Shown here: positions 29,478 to 36,621 of the stretch, one piece after another | Layout: each line of letters opens with the position of its first letter | Numbering within the stretch: the stretch's first letter is position 1 | Assembly: GCA_013288235.1 (NCBI GenBank) | Contig: JABDCF010000033.1 | Span: 1-36,621, forward strand | Source: Bacteroidota bacterium | GTDB taxonomy: Bacteria > Bacteroidota > Bacteroidia > Sphingobacteriales > Sphingobacteriaceae | DNA: 36,621 bases | Direction of reading: 5' to 3' | Notes under the pieces: generated by a model | Database searches by the model: none | Seen by the model: the letters and a program-made list of their open reading frames with translations, nothing else | Told to the model about the DNA's origin: nothing | Made by a program: the position numbers and the translations under genes

Positions 29478-29822
29478 ATGAGCACTTTTGGTAAATGATT
29501 AAGGGAATGCAGGGAAGCTAAAAAGCTTTCCCAACAGGCCCTGGCTAAGCTCATGAAAACGTCTTATACAGTTATTGGTAAGTATGAACGGGATGAAACG
29601 AAGCCATCTATCGAGGTAGCCCGTAATATCGCCAAATTGCTTGATACCACCGTAGGGCACCTGCTTGGGGAAACCGACAATCTTAACGTATTGAAAGACC
29701 CTGACATGCTTATTCGCCTGAATGAACTAAACCTACTTTCCGAGCCTGATAAGGGAGTAATCCTATATGCTATTGATGGCTTGATCAGGGATGCAAAAAC
29801 TCGTAAGGCTTACGGACGTTAA
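29478..29822 (+). pseudogene. XRE-family regulator with early stop codon
   Basis: From ATG 29478 the frame reads MSTFGK, then TGA (29496-29498), then LRECREAKKLSQQALAKLMK and onward through YTVIGKYERDETKPSIEVAR and NIAKLLDTTVGHLLGET, a classic Cro/C1 HTH with the KYERDETKPS motif. XRE proteins normally have GxxLRxxREAKxLSQ, so codon 7 was most likely CGA (Arg), changed to TGA by one base. An internal ATG at 29553 would give an 89-aa product, but it lacks helices 1 and 2 of the HTH. The rest is intact to the TAA at 29820-29822, so the mutation is recent, or the codon is read through. Confidence 0.75.
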
Positions 29823-29969
29823 ACAACAAAGCCCGGCGCTCGGCCAGGCCCTGTCTTTCCATCTTGCTTTTCGTTACTGTAGTTATACAGCCATAGCTTA
29901 TCCGAAGACTTAGTCTTCCGACAGCGTCCCGCGCAAACTACGTGCAGCGGATTAGGGATTGTGCAGAAA
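29823..29969. other. Intergenic hairpin region
   Basis: 147 bases between the XRE remnant and the RHS-associated small gene. It contains GAAGAC-TTA-GTCTTC, a perfect six-pair hairpin near 29903-29917, and no gene. Confidence 0.35.
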
Positions 29970-30431
29970 CTAATGTTTTTCTTCTATAGGAGATATAAAA
30001 ACCTGTTTACTGTTAAATTTATACATGTCAGCTATGGTATTCAAACATGTGAATACTTTTATATTAGAAACATTGTTACGCTTAAAGAAATCTACGATAT
30101 AGTGTAAATCCGCCGCTAAGTCTTTCGTTTGTAACATCGAAAGTCCTATATAATCTTCCAATGCAACAAAATATTTTCCATGTGGTGAATTAGAGCCAAA
30201 AATATAGATAACAGCTAATGTGGAGTGGCTTTTTACAGTTAGGATTTTTCTATCAAACATTACGTCTAAATTCGATAAAATTGTATCTGTAGGGTCTGTT
30301 AACTCTTTTCTGCTAAGCAAGAACTTAATCATTTGAATATGTCTTTGATTCGCTTGAGATTGTTGAGCGTTTAGCCGTTCGCTATAAGAAACAACAACAA
30401 ATACAATTAAAGTTATATAATAAATTTTCAT
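29970..30431 (-). CDS. Exported small protein after the RHS toxin gene, candidate immunity protein
   Basis: 153 aa with a Sec signal peptide (MKIYYITLIVFVVVSYSERL, cleavage likely after LNA or so). The mature part is mixed alpha/beta with FDRKILTVKSHSTLAVIYIF and DLAADLHYIVDFFKRNNVSN; no family recognised. It starts three bases after the stop of the RHS gene, so the two are co-transcribed and probably coupled. In polymorphic toxin loci the gene right after the toxin tip usually encodes the cognate immunity protein. A signal peptide would place it in the periplasm, suggesting that is where the toxin acts. The role is inferred from position only. Confidence 0.6.
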   Translation of the reverse strand: MKIYYITLIVFVVVSYSERLNAQQSQANQRHIQMIKFLLSRKELTDPTDTILSNLDVMFDRKILTVKSHSTLAVIYIFGSNSPHGKYFVALEDYIGLSMLQTKDLAADLHYIVDFFKRNNVSNIKVFTCLNTIADMYKFNSKQVFISPIEEKH

Positions 30432-30434
30432 ACT

Positions 30435-33400
30435 TTAGAAAATAGGGATATTCTTTAAAACATCTTTTATAATAGCATTTTGTAGGATTTGTATTTCATG
30501 GGCTACAGGCGCTTTTTCTAAATCAAAGTTAGTGCCTTGTTTTTTGTTTGAATTTGCTTCTGTTTGGTTTTGTTGATCAGTTGCGTGTATTCGTTCGTGC
30601 CCTGCTGCTGCTGCAATAACGGCAACTTTATCTCCTAATTGCAAAGCAGCCGTTTGAAGATGCCCCTTATCTGTAGAAAGGGTTGCGCCACCATCAACTT
30701 TTTGTTGATACTCATCAATGGCACCACCATAAATAGTAACTGTTGATTTTACAACATCATCTGTACCGTGAATATAAGAATTATCAGTATGGCCGATTTC
30801 TGTGTCATTATTTTCAGAAGAGTAATTTAAAACTACCTCTTGTTTAGCATCTCTATAAGCGTTTAAATCATCTATGGCACCACTTGCTGCTAAAGCATTT
30901 CCAATCGTTTGTGTCCCAGATGTTGCATTTGTCCAAGTAAGAGTGCCGTCTGCATTAACTGTATATTTCGCGGCAGTCTTTCCATCTGCACCTAAAATCC
31001 ATTCCGGTGCATTCCCATCAGGGTCAATGAACCTGATAGGGTTATTTAGCGCATAATTATAGGGCGACCAACGCCTATTAATTTCAGCTTTGGCATCAAC
31101 CACAGTCCACCTTGCGATTACCGGGTCATAAAAACGTGCGCCATAATCGTATTCTTGTGTTTCATTTTGTAATTCTTTTTTATTGTAAAGGTAGTTATTT
31201 CCGGCATTTAATTCGCGGTGTACGTTTAAGCCAAATGGGTAATAATCATCCTCGCCAACCTTTCCGTTTACTATATCAAAGGTTACCCGGTTGTTGCCTA
31301 AGTGGTCGGTTAATGTAAATTCATAATTATAGCTTGTACCGCCGGTATTAATGGCCCGGCCCTCCTCCGTCTGCAGAAATGCTATAGCCCCGTTGGTATA
31401 CTGTATGCCGTCTATGTAGTCGGTTGTGGTTACTGTTGTTGTTCCGCTTACTTTACGCAGTTTGTTGCCATCGGCATCATACGTATAAGCAATGTTGACA
31501 GCCGGTGTGGTAGCCGTAACCGTTTGCGGCAGGTTGAGCATATTGTAACCGATGGTTGCCGCCCTGGGGCCATCGGTGGTTACATTGCCGTTGCCATCGT
31601 AAACGTAGCTGCCTGCCTTAAAGCCGCCGATAGACGACAACTGGTTTCCATTGGTATAAGTATAGGTGAGCGTACCGTTGCCTGTACCGGCCCTTGTTAA
31701 GGACAACAGGTTGCCCATCTGGTCGTAACTGATCCCCGTTTCGCTGAAACCATCGCTGCCGGTGCCTGCCAGTAGCCTGTTCAGGTTATCGTAACTGTAG
31801 GTGACGTGCTGGCTGCCGCTAATGCCGGCATTATAAGCCTGCTCGGCTATGTTCCCGTTATATTGCGGGGTAGCGCCATATTGGGTGGTGTTATAATTAA
31901 GCTGTTCGGCAAATAGCTGTGTAGTTGTTGGGGCTACAGCCGGGTTATTAAGTTGTGAAAGCCAGCCACGTTCGTTATAGGTAAACCCGGTGTTCTGCAA
32001 AAAGCTGGTCCCGCTGTTAGTACTGTACAGGTGTTTGGCTAATACCTGCCCAATCTCGTTATAATTTGTCTGGCTTAGCAGTATGCCGTTGGGCGAGGGG
32101 TTGGTACCTACAGTTATGGCTTCCCATGTCTGTGTTTTCCGGCCCTCGTTATCGTAAAAATAGTTTTTGCCGTCGGTCAGCGTAACTGCCGAGGTATTGG
32201 CAGCAGTAAGATGGAACGTGGTAGACGCTGTTACCTCATTGGCAAAATTGTAAGTGTTGGTAATCACATTAAAGTTACTGGTACTGTAATTGACCGCCCC
32301 GCCCAGATAATGCTGTTTGGTTGTTTGCACCAGGCGGCCCAGGCTATCGTAATAATTTACCGACCATAGGGTAGGCCGGGTCCCATCCGCATTAAGTACC
32401 TTGGTTAAGGTAATGGTAGGCAGACCGGTTGGCGTGGTGAGCGTGCCGCTAACCCAGGGCGTGTACGGGTTTCCCGGGGCGGTATAATCATCATAGTAGC
32501 TTACTTTTAGGGAAAACAGGAAGGTTGTAGGCCAGCAAATATTGGTATAGCCCTGCCCCGTAGCCCTGGTTTCAAACAATGGGCCGCTCCGTTTGTTGAT
32601 AGTGTCCTGTAACGATGCCCGGCTGATAGCGGTATTGCTGTTGTTCCATATCCCGGTGTAGGCTTCCCTGCTTAAAGGATCGTATTTGGTAAATGTCCAT
32701 TGGTTGCTTATCCGCTGAACGCTGTCCTGCGTAGCTACCACCTGGTCTGCCGCATTGTACACGGTATATTCCCATCCTTTACCGGGCAGTTTTTTGGCAA
32801 TCAACCGCTTGCGCTGGTCATACTGGTATTGGTAGCAATAATTATTCAGGGTAGTTTGGCTTATCGCAGTGCCGCTTATATCGGCGTTTGACAAGGGCGG
32901 CAAAACAAATGCCAGCAGGTTGTATGCATCATAAACATAATAGGTAGACAACACTTGCATGGTACCCGAATTATTATTGTACACCCTTTTTAAAACCACA
33001 TGCCCCAATATATCTTTATATTCTTCGGTAGTACCTGCCCTTCCCAATGCCGGCGTCCCGTTCTCATCTTCAGTTACGGTTACACTTAATTGATTGGTAT
33101 TATAGGTAGCGGCATTACTGCTTGCACGCGATAACGTTCGGGAGCCATCGCTGTTAATTGTAGCCGTATAAAGGGCAACTTGCATGCTGGTTGCCGCGTT
33201 GGAAGTCCAGGTGGTATTGTTATTGAACAGGTAATTTGGCCTTACCGTGTGCCCGCCCCCAACCTGCCATGTAAGGCCGTTAAAGCCCTGTTCTGTTACA
33301 CGGCTTAAGGGCGATGCTTCAAAACTGGTTTGCGAGGACGGGGCGGTAGTGTTAACATAGTTGGGGTTTGTTGCCTGGTAAAACTGGTATTGGCCGCTGC

Positions 33401-34556
33401 CGGTATAGCCCGTGCTGCTCGTAAGGGCATTATTCCGGTAAGTGCCTGCCGTACCGCTTGCTGTTGTGTAAGGCATGTATTTAAAAGCTTCGCGCCCAAG
33501 CTGGTCATAAGCAATGGGTTCAATAATATCATTTGATGCAGGCGAAGCGCCTTGCGAAACTTTTTGGACCGGCCTGCCCAGCCCGTCAAAATAAGTATAA
33601 GTAACATCTGCCTGGCCTATTGGTAAACCGGTCATCGCCGTTGTCGAAGTAATATTAGCAACGCGCAAATCTGTTTCCTGGATATAATTATAATCGTAAT
33701 TAATGGCATTGTACGCTACCGCGAAATTATTTGAAGAGCCTGCACCGGAGCAGCCGATGACAGCAACACTGATAGTGGCGATGCCGCCGAATGTTGTATT
33801 CCAGGTTACAGTGCCGGTAGTACCAGTACCGCTTATAGTGCCGGCACTGGCGGGGCTGATTGTCCAGGTATAGTTTGAGGCATTGGCAGCAGATGCCGTA
33901 TATGTTGAAGTCGTAGTGTTCGCGGCAATGCTATTGTTACCCGAAATAGCGCTCAAAGTGCCTATTGCAGTTACTGTAACACCGCTTAGGGTAGTACTGC
34001 CGCAGCTGTTACTTATGGTTGCTGTATAGGTGCCCGGGGTTGTGGCGGTTAAAGTTGGAGTAATTGCATTTGTAATCGCCGAACCGTTGTTATACCATTG
34101 ATAGCTGTAAGGATCTGCAACAGTAGGAATAATTGTTAGCGTAACGGGTATGCCGCCGCATATAAGGGTACCGTTAGGCGCCGATATTGTGCCATTTGCT
34201 GCGGGCGTTAAAATGACTTCGTTATTGGCAACGATAGTTGGCGAACAACTGGATCCCGTTTCGGACGCCGTTACCAGTATCTCCGAATTCCCGTTTGGTA
34301 TGGTTATATTTGACCATGTGATAGCTGACCCGGTGCCGGTAACCGGGCTGCCTATATTGCCCCCACTGCCCGATAGCTGGTAGCTGATACCGTTCTGTGA
34401 GCCCGACATTATTATGGTTGCTGTAGTGCTGCAGGGAGACCCGCTTGACGATAAGCTATAAGAGGTAAAGCATGTTTGTGCCCATGCTGTACGGCAGGTA
34501 AATACCAGCATGCAAATACAAAAAGCACAGGTTATGAATGATCTGTATCGGTTCAT
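30435..34556 (-). CDS. RHS-repeat protein with metallopeptidase-like C-terminal tip
   Basis: 1373 aa. Signal peptide about residues 1-27; Ig/PKD-like repeats rich in Ser/Thr/Gly to about 290; a DUF6443-like segment starting NYIQETDLRVANITSTT, with VTYTYFDGLGRPVQKVSQGA; many YD repeats (for example YTYDADGNKLRKVSG); and the RHS core with DHLGNNRVTFD, YDYGARFYDPVIARWTVVD and NYALNNPIRFIDPDGN near 1160-1190. The variable tip (about 1190-1373) holds GHERIH (HExxH at 1320-1324) with a following Glu in VAHEIQ, the zinc-binding layout of a metallopeptidase. RHS shells encapsulate such tips for delivery; the peptidase activity is inferred. The upstream RHS-like gene ends 27 bases before it, and a likely immunity gene follows. 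Confidence 0.9.
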   Translation of the reverse strand: MNRYRSFITCAFCICMLVFTCRTAWAQTCFTSYSLSSSGSPCSTTATIIMSGSQNGISYQLSGSGGNIGSPVTGTGSAITWSNITIPNGNSEILVTASETGSSCSPTIVANNEVILTPAANGTISAPNGTLICGGIPVTLTIIPTVADPYSYQWYNNGSAITNAITPTLTATTPGTYTATISNSCGSTTLSGVTVTAIGTLSAISGNNSIAANTTTSTYTASAANASNYTWTISPASAGTISGTGTTGTVTWNTTFGGIATISVAVIGCSGAGSSNNFAVAYNAINYDYNYIQETDLRVANITSTTAMTGLPIGQADVTYTYFDGLGRPVQKVSQGASPASNDIIEPIAYDQLGREAFKYMPYTTASGTAGTYRNNALTSSTGYTGSGQYQFYQATNPNYVNTTAPSSQTSFEASPLSRVTEQGFNGLTWQVGGGHTVRPNYLFNNNTTWTSNAATSMQVALYTATINSDGSRTLSRASSNAATYNTNQLSVTVTEDENGTPALGRAGTTEEYKDILGHVVLKRVYNNNSGTMQVLSTYYVYDAYNLLAFVLPPLSNADISGTAISQTTLNNYCYQYQYDQRKRLIAKKLPGKGWEYTVYNAADQVVATQDSVQRISNQWTFTKYDPLSREAYTGIWNNSNTAISRASLQDTINKRSGPLFETRATGQGYTNICWPTTFLFSLKVSYYDDYTAPGNPYTPWVSGTLTTPTGLPTITLTKVLNADGTRPTLWSVNYYDSLGRLVQTTKQHYLGGAVNYSTSNFNVITNTYNFANEVTASTTFHLTAANTSAVTLTDGKNYFYDNEGRKTQTWEAITVGTNPSPNGILLSQTNYNEIGQVLAKHLYSTNSGTSFLQNTGFTYNERGWLSQLNNPAVAPTTTQLFAEQLNYNTTQYGATPQYNGNIAEQAYNAGISGSQHVTYSYDNLNRLLAGTGSDGFSETGISYDQMGNLLSLTRAGTGNGTLTYTYTNGNQLSSIGGFKAGSYVYDGNGNVTTDGPRAATIGYNMLNLPQTVTATTPAVNIAYTYDADGNKLRKVSGTTTVTTTDYIDGIQYTNGAIAFLQTEEGRAINTGGTSYNYEFTLTDHLGNNRVTFDIVNGKVGEDDYYPFGLNVHRELNAGNNYLYNKKELQNETQEYDYGARFYDPVIARWTVVDAKAEINRRWSPYNYALNNPIRFIDPDGNAPEWILGADGKTAAKYTVNADGTLTWTNATSGTQTIGNALAASGAIDDLNAYRDAKQEVVLNYSSENNDTEIGHTDNSYIHGTDDVVKSTVTIYGGAIDEYQQKVDGGATLSTDKGHLQTAALQLGDKVAVIAAAAGHERIHATDQQNQTEANSNKKQGTNFDLEKAPVAHEIQILQNAIIKDVLKNIPIF

Positions 34557-34583
34557 AATAATTTATGATGAATTGTTTTAGGT

Positions 34584-36621
34584 TTAGTTAGAAATATTCA
34601 TTGGTGCAGAAGTTACCCCGCCGGTGCTGAAAGTTGACGTACATTTGACCGTAATGGTGTAAGTGTGGCCTGTATTGGGAACAGTGACCTCCAGGGGTGA
34701 AGTACAACCGTTGTTGATCTGCCCTGTTTGGTGGGTAGTGATATCTGTCCAGTTAACCTGGGTGCCTGTACAATCGCTTACGGGATTAAAATTAACTGTA
34801 ATTGTAGTACCCGAAGCGGAAAGGCCTGTAATAACCGGCTGATTGCTGGTAACTGCATAGTTATAACCGTAGGCTTTAATGATGCTCCCGGTTTGGTCGG
34901 CTATAGTACTTAGCCTTTGAAAGGGGTCGTATGTATAATATGATATCTGCGATTTTGGATCAGCTATAGCTTTTATACCCACTAAAGGCTCCCATGTATA
35001 AGTGGTCATTTGCGCACCTTGCGGGTACAGCCGCAGCTCGTCAATACTGCCCGTGCCTGTAACACTTACTGATGAAGCATTGGTGACCACATGCTGAAAG
35101 TATGTCCAGCCGGATGGCAGCGTCAGGCCCTGAGTGGTCGACTGCGTACCTGAAACAGTATAGGGGGAGCTATTATTGCTCCAGTAACTTACAATATAAG
35201 TTTGGCTTGGGTTAAGTGCAGGGCTGGTTAATGTATTACCGGTTAAGGTATAATAGTTGTGGCCCGTTAATCCTGTCCCGTTTGTAACGATACTGCTCAA
35301 ATTATTATTTATCCCCGACCAATTACCCCCGCCGTTAGTGAGCTCAGCCGACTGGTTATATTCAAAAGAGGTATAAGCAATATTACTGCTGGTAGCATTT
35401 AGCACTTTGGCCACCAATTTCCCTTTGTTAATATCCCATAAGTAAGCTGTTGAATGGCCGGCGTCATCCAATGTTGAATTCAGGTTACCCGCGTTATCAT
35501 AAAAAAACGACTCCCGTAAAACATAGTGGCTGTCCATAGCCAACTGCCCGTTTGTAGTAATGCCTGAATATGCTGTGGCCGTCATACCTGTATAAAGTAC
35601 CGGCGAAACAGCTTCAAAATTGTAAACCGCATCATTATAAAATTGACCGGCGCCATACAACTGATAAGTGTGTACTTCACCGCCTGTTACACTTTCAACC
35701 CCATTTATAACAACACTATTTATTTTTTCAATTACCTTGTTGTTCATATTCAGGGTATCCATCATCGTGTAAGGGTTAGTGGTACTGCTGGTCGCAAAAT
35801 TATAAGAATAATGGTACCTTACTTTTTGCACCGTCCCGTCACTATTGGTAATGTCCTGCTCTATGATATTTTTATACTGGTCGTAAGTTGTATTTGTAGT
35901 GGCGGAAATGTTATTACCTGAACCGGTAAGACCGTAAGTGTTATTGGTTTGCGTTACAGGTACAAAAGGGAAATAGTTTATTAAATAGGCAGTTCTGGAT
36001 ACTGCGCCGACACTATTATTGTTACAAATTCCAAGAAGCGAAGATAAAACAGCATGTGCGGATAAAGTTGGGGCCGGGGTTGTATAATAAGTAACATTAC
36101 TTGAATACGTTGTGGTAGCCTGGGAAACAATATTGCCATTTTTGTTATAATCGGTTTTTTGAAGTAACCTGCCCCTTTCGAAATCAAGAGAGGTACTTTG
36201 AAAATAATCTATAGCATTGGGGTTGAAATTGCTCAATGGGGCAAGATCCTGATAGCCATTATCGTGATTGGTAAAGTTGTAGATCGTATAACTGCCGTCA
36301 GCCAGTTGTTCCACCACGTTTGAGTAGCCAATATGTGTCCCGGTACCCGTTGTGGTTAAAGGGATTATAGGGTTGGATGAAATGGATGTAAAACCAAACG
36401 TATTGGTACCGCCTAAATCTGTTCCGGTGATAGTGAAATTGTAAATCGGTATACTGTTCAACACTCCGCTTGACGGCAGCGATGAAAGTGTTGCAGTAGG
36501 TGTAAAGCCGTTTACATAAAAATATTTTTTTGTTAAACTATTTCCGTTATTATCATTGCTGATTATTTGTTTGATGCGCAACCCGCCTGCAATTCCCGTT
36601 TGTACCGTTGGGGATACCCCG
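34584..36621 (-). CDS. RHS/YD-repeat-type surface protein, 3' part
   Basis: The frame is open to the end of the window (the first visible residues read GVSPTVQTGIAGGLRIKQII), so the gene starts outside. About 678 codons are present. The GGLRIKQI..D..GN....YFY segment is the usual beginning of the repeat part in Bacteroidota YD proteins. The later AYLWDINKGKLVAKV and TWEPLVGIKAIADPKSQISY with YDPFQRLSTI are characteristic. A fibronectin-III-like domain (about the last 95 residues, PVITGLSASGTTITVNFNPV) ends the protein. It is the probable first cistron before the RHS toxin gene and may form part of its secretion or shell complex. Confidence 0.85.
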   Translation of the reverse strand, partial: GVSPTVQTGIAGGLRIKQIISNDNNGNSLTKKYFYVNGFTPTATLSSLPSSGVLNSIPIYNFTITGTDLGGTNTFGFTSISSNPIIPLTTTGTGTHIGYSNVVEQLADGSYTIYNFTNHDNGYQDLAPLSNFNPNAIDYFQSTSLDFERGRLLQKTDYNKNGNIVSQATTTYSSNVTYYTTPAPTLSAHAVLSSLLGICNNNSVGAVSRTAYLINYFPFVPVTQTNNTYGLTGSGNNISATTNTTYDQYKNIIEQDITNSDGTVQKVRYHYSYNFATSSTTNPYTMMDTLNMNNKVIEKINSVVINGVESVTGGEVHTYQLYGAGQFYNDAVYNFEAVSPVLYTGMTATAYSGITTNGQLAMDSHYVLRESFFYDNAGNLNSTLDDAGHSTAYLWDINKGKLVAKVLNATSSNIAYTSFEYNQSAELTNGGGNWSGINNNLSSIVTNGTGLTGHNYYTLTGNTLTSPALNPSQTYIVSYWSNNSSPYTVSGTQSTTQGLTLPSGWTYFQHVVTNASSVSVTGTGSIDELRLYPQGAQMTTYTWEPLVGIKAIADPKSQISYYTYDPFQRLSTIADQTGSIIKAYGYNYAVTSNQPVITGLSASGTTITVNFNPVSDCTGTQVNWTDITTHQTGQINNGCTSPLEVTVPNTGHTYTITVKCTSTFSTGGVTSAPMNISN

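Noticed and set aside
30435..36621. Repeated short sequences in the RHS genes as a possible CRISPR or satellite array.
   Set aside because: They are degenerate coding repeats (YD repeats and Ser/Thr-rich stretches) inside long open frames, without regular spacers.

Overview
The window looks like a chromosomal accessory region of a Bacteroidota bacterium, most likely a Sphingobacteriaceae member such as Mucilaginibacter or Pedobacter. This is inferred from a SusC/SusD pair with a TlpA-type redoxin, an RteC-family protein, a DUF6520-like secreted protein, RHS proteins of the Bacteroidota kind, promoters with a TAnnTTTG -7 box, and few Shine-Dalgarno sequences. No rRNA, tRNA or CRISPR array was seen.

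Positions 1-5930 hold the most unusual structure. A tyrosine recombinase (4970-5929, minus) lies beside two pairs of inverted repeats. A 26-bp pair (647-672 / 1587-1612) encloses two convergent genes: a small membrane-anchored protein and a SET-domain protein. A 32-bp pair (2306-2337 / 4943-4974) encloses two more convergent genes: a pentapeptide-repeat membrane protein and a divergent PLP-dependent aminotransferase-like protein. All four repeats share a GATAA-N7-TTATC core, the form expected of a tyrosine-recombinase crossover site, and the 7-base spacer differs between pairs but not within a pair. Start codons of the enclosed genes lie in or just after the repeats, and stop codons of the outside genes lie in them. 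Inversion would therefore exchange which inner gene is read from the outside without damaging any reading frame. A His-Me-finger-like nuclease gene with its own promoter sits between the two segments. I read this as a double gene-swapping DNA inversion switch, possibly a phase-variable conflict or defence module.

Positions 6385-8637 hold a membrane protein and a calcineurin-like phosphoesterase, translationally coupled and bracketed by imperfect 18-bp direct repeats. Positions 8683-14893 hold a membrane protein with a nested 35-codon gene and a terminator, an RteC-family protein, an alpha-oxoamine synthase and a TetR regulator that share an upstream box, an XRE regulator, a small RNA-polymerase-alpha-CTD-like protein and a 396-aa protein of unknown role.

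Positions 14928-20016 look like a minimal class I lanthipeptide locus: a 47-aa precursor-like peptide, a LytS-type kinase, a LytTR regulator and a full-length LanB dehydratase. No LanC cyclase, exporter or leader peptidase is visible. Next come a MauE/DoxX-like membrane protein and a DUF6520-like protein on the plus strand, then a minus-strand operon (27188-20979) of a small protein, a TlpA redoxin with a DUF3738-like tail, SusC and SusD.

Positions 27247-29822 are AT-rich and mosaic. They hold a strongly self-complementary region that is probably a minus-strand structured RNA ahead of a 45-aa hydrophobic peptide, an HTH-like gene with palindromic upstream sites, the tail of an Rpn-type nuclease cut by an IS5-family element, and an XRE gene with an early stop codon. 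Positions 29970-36621 (minus) hold a two-gene RHS locus. Its second protein ends in an HERIH metallopeptidase-like toxin tip and is followed three bases later by an exported small protein, a candidate immunity factor.
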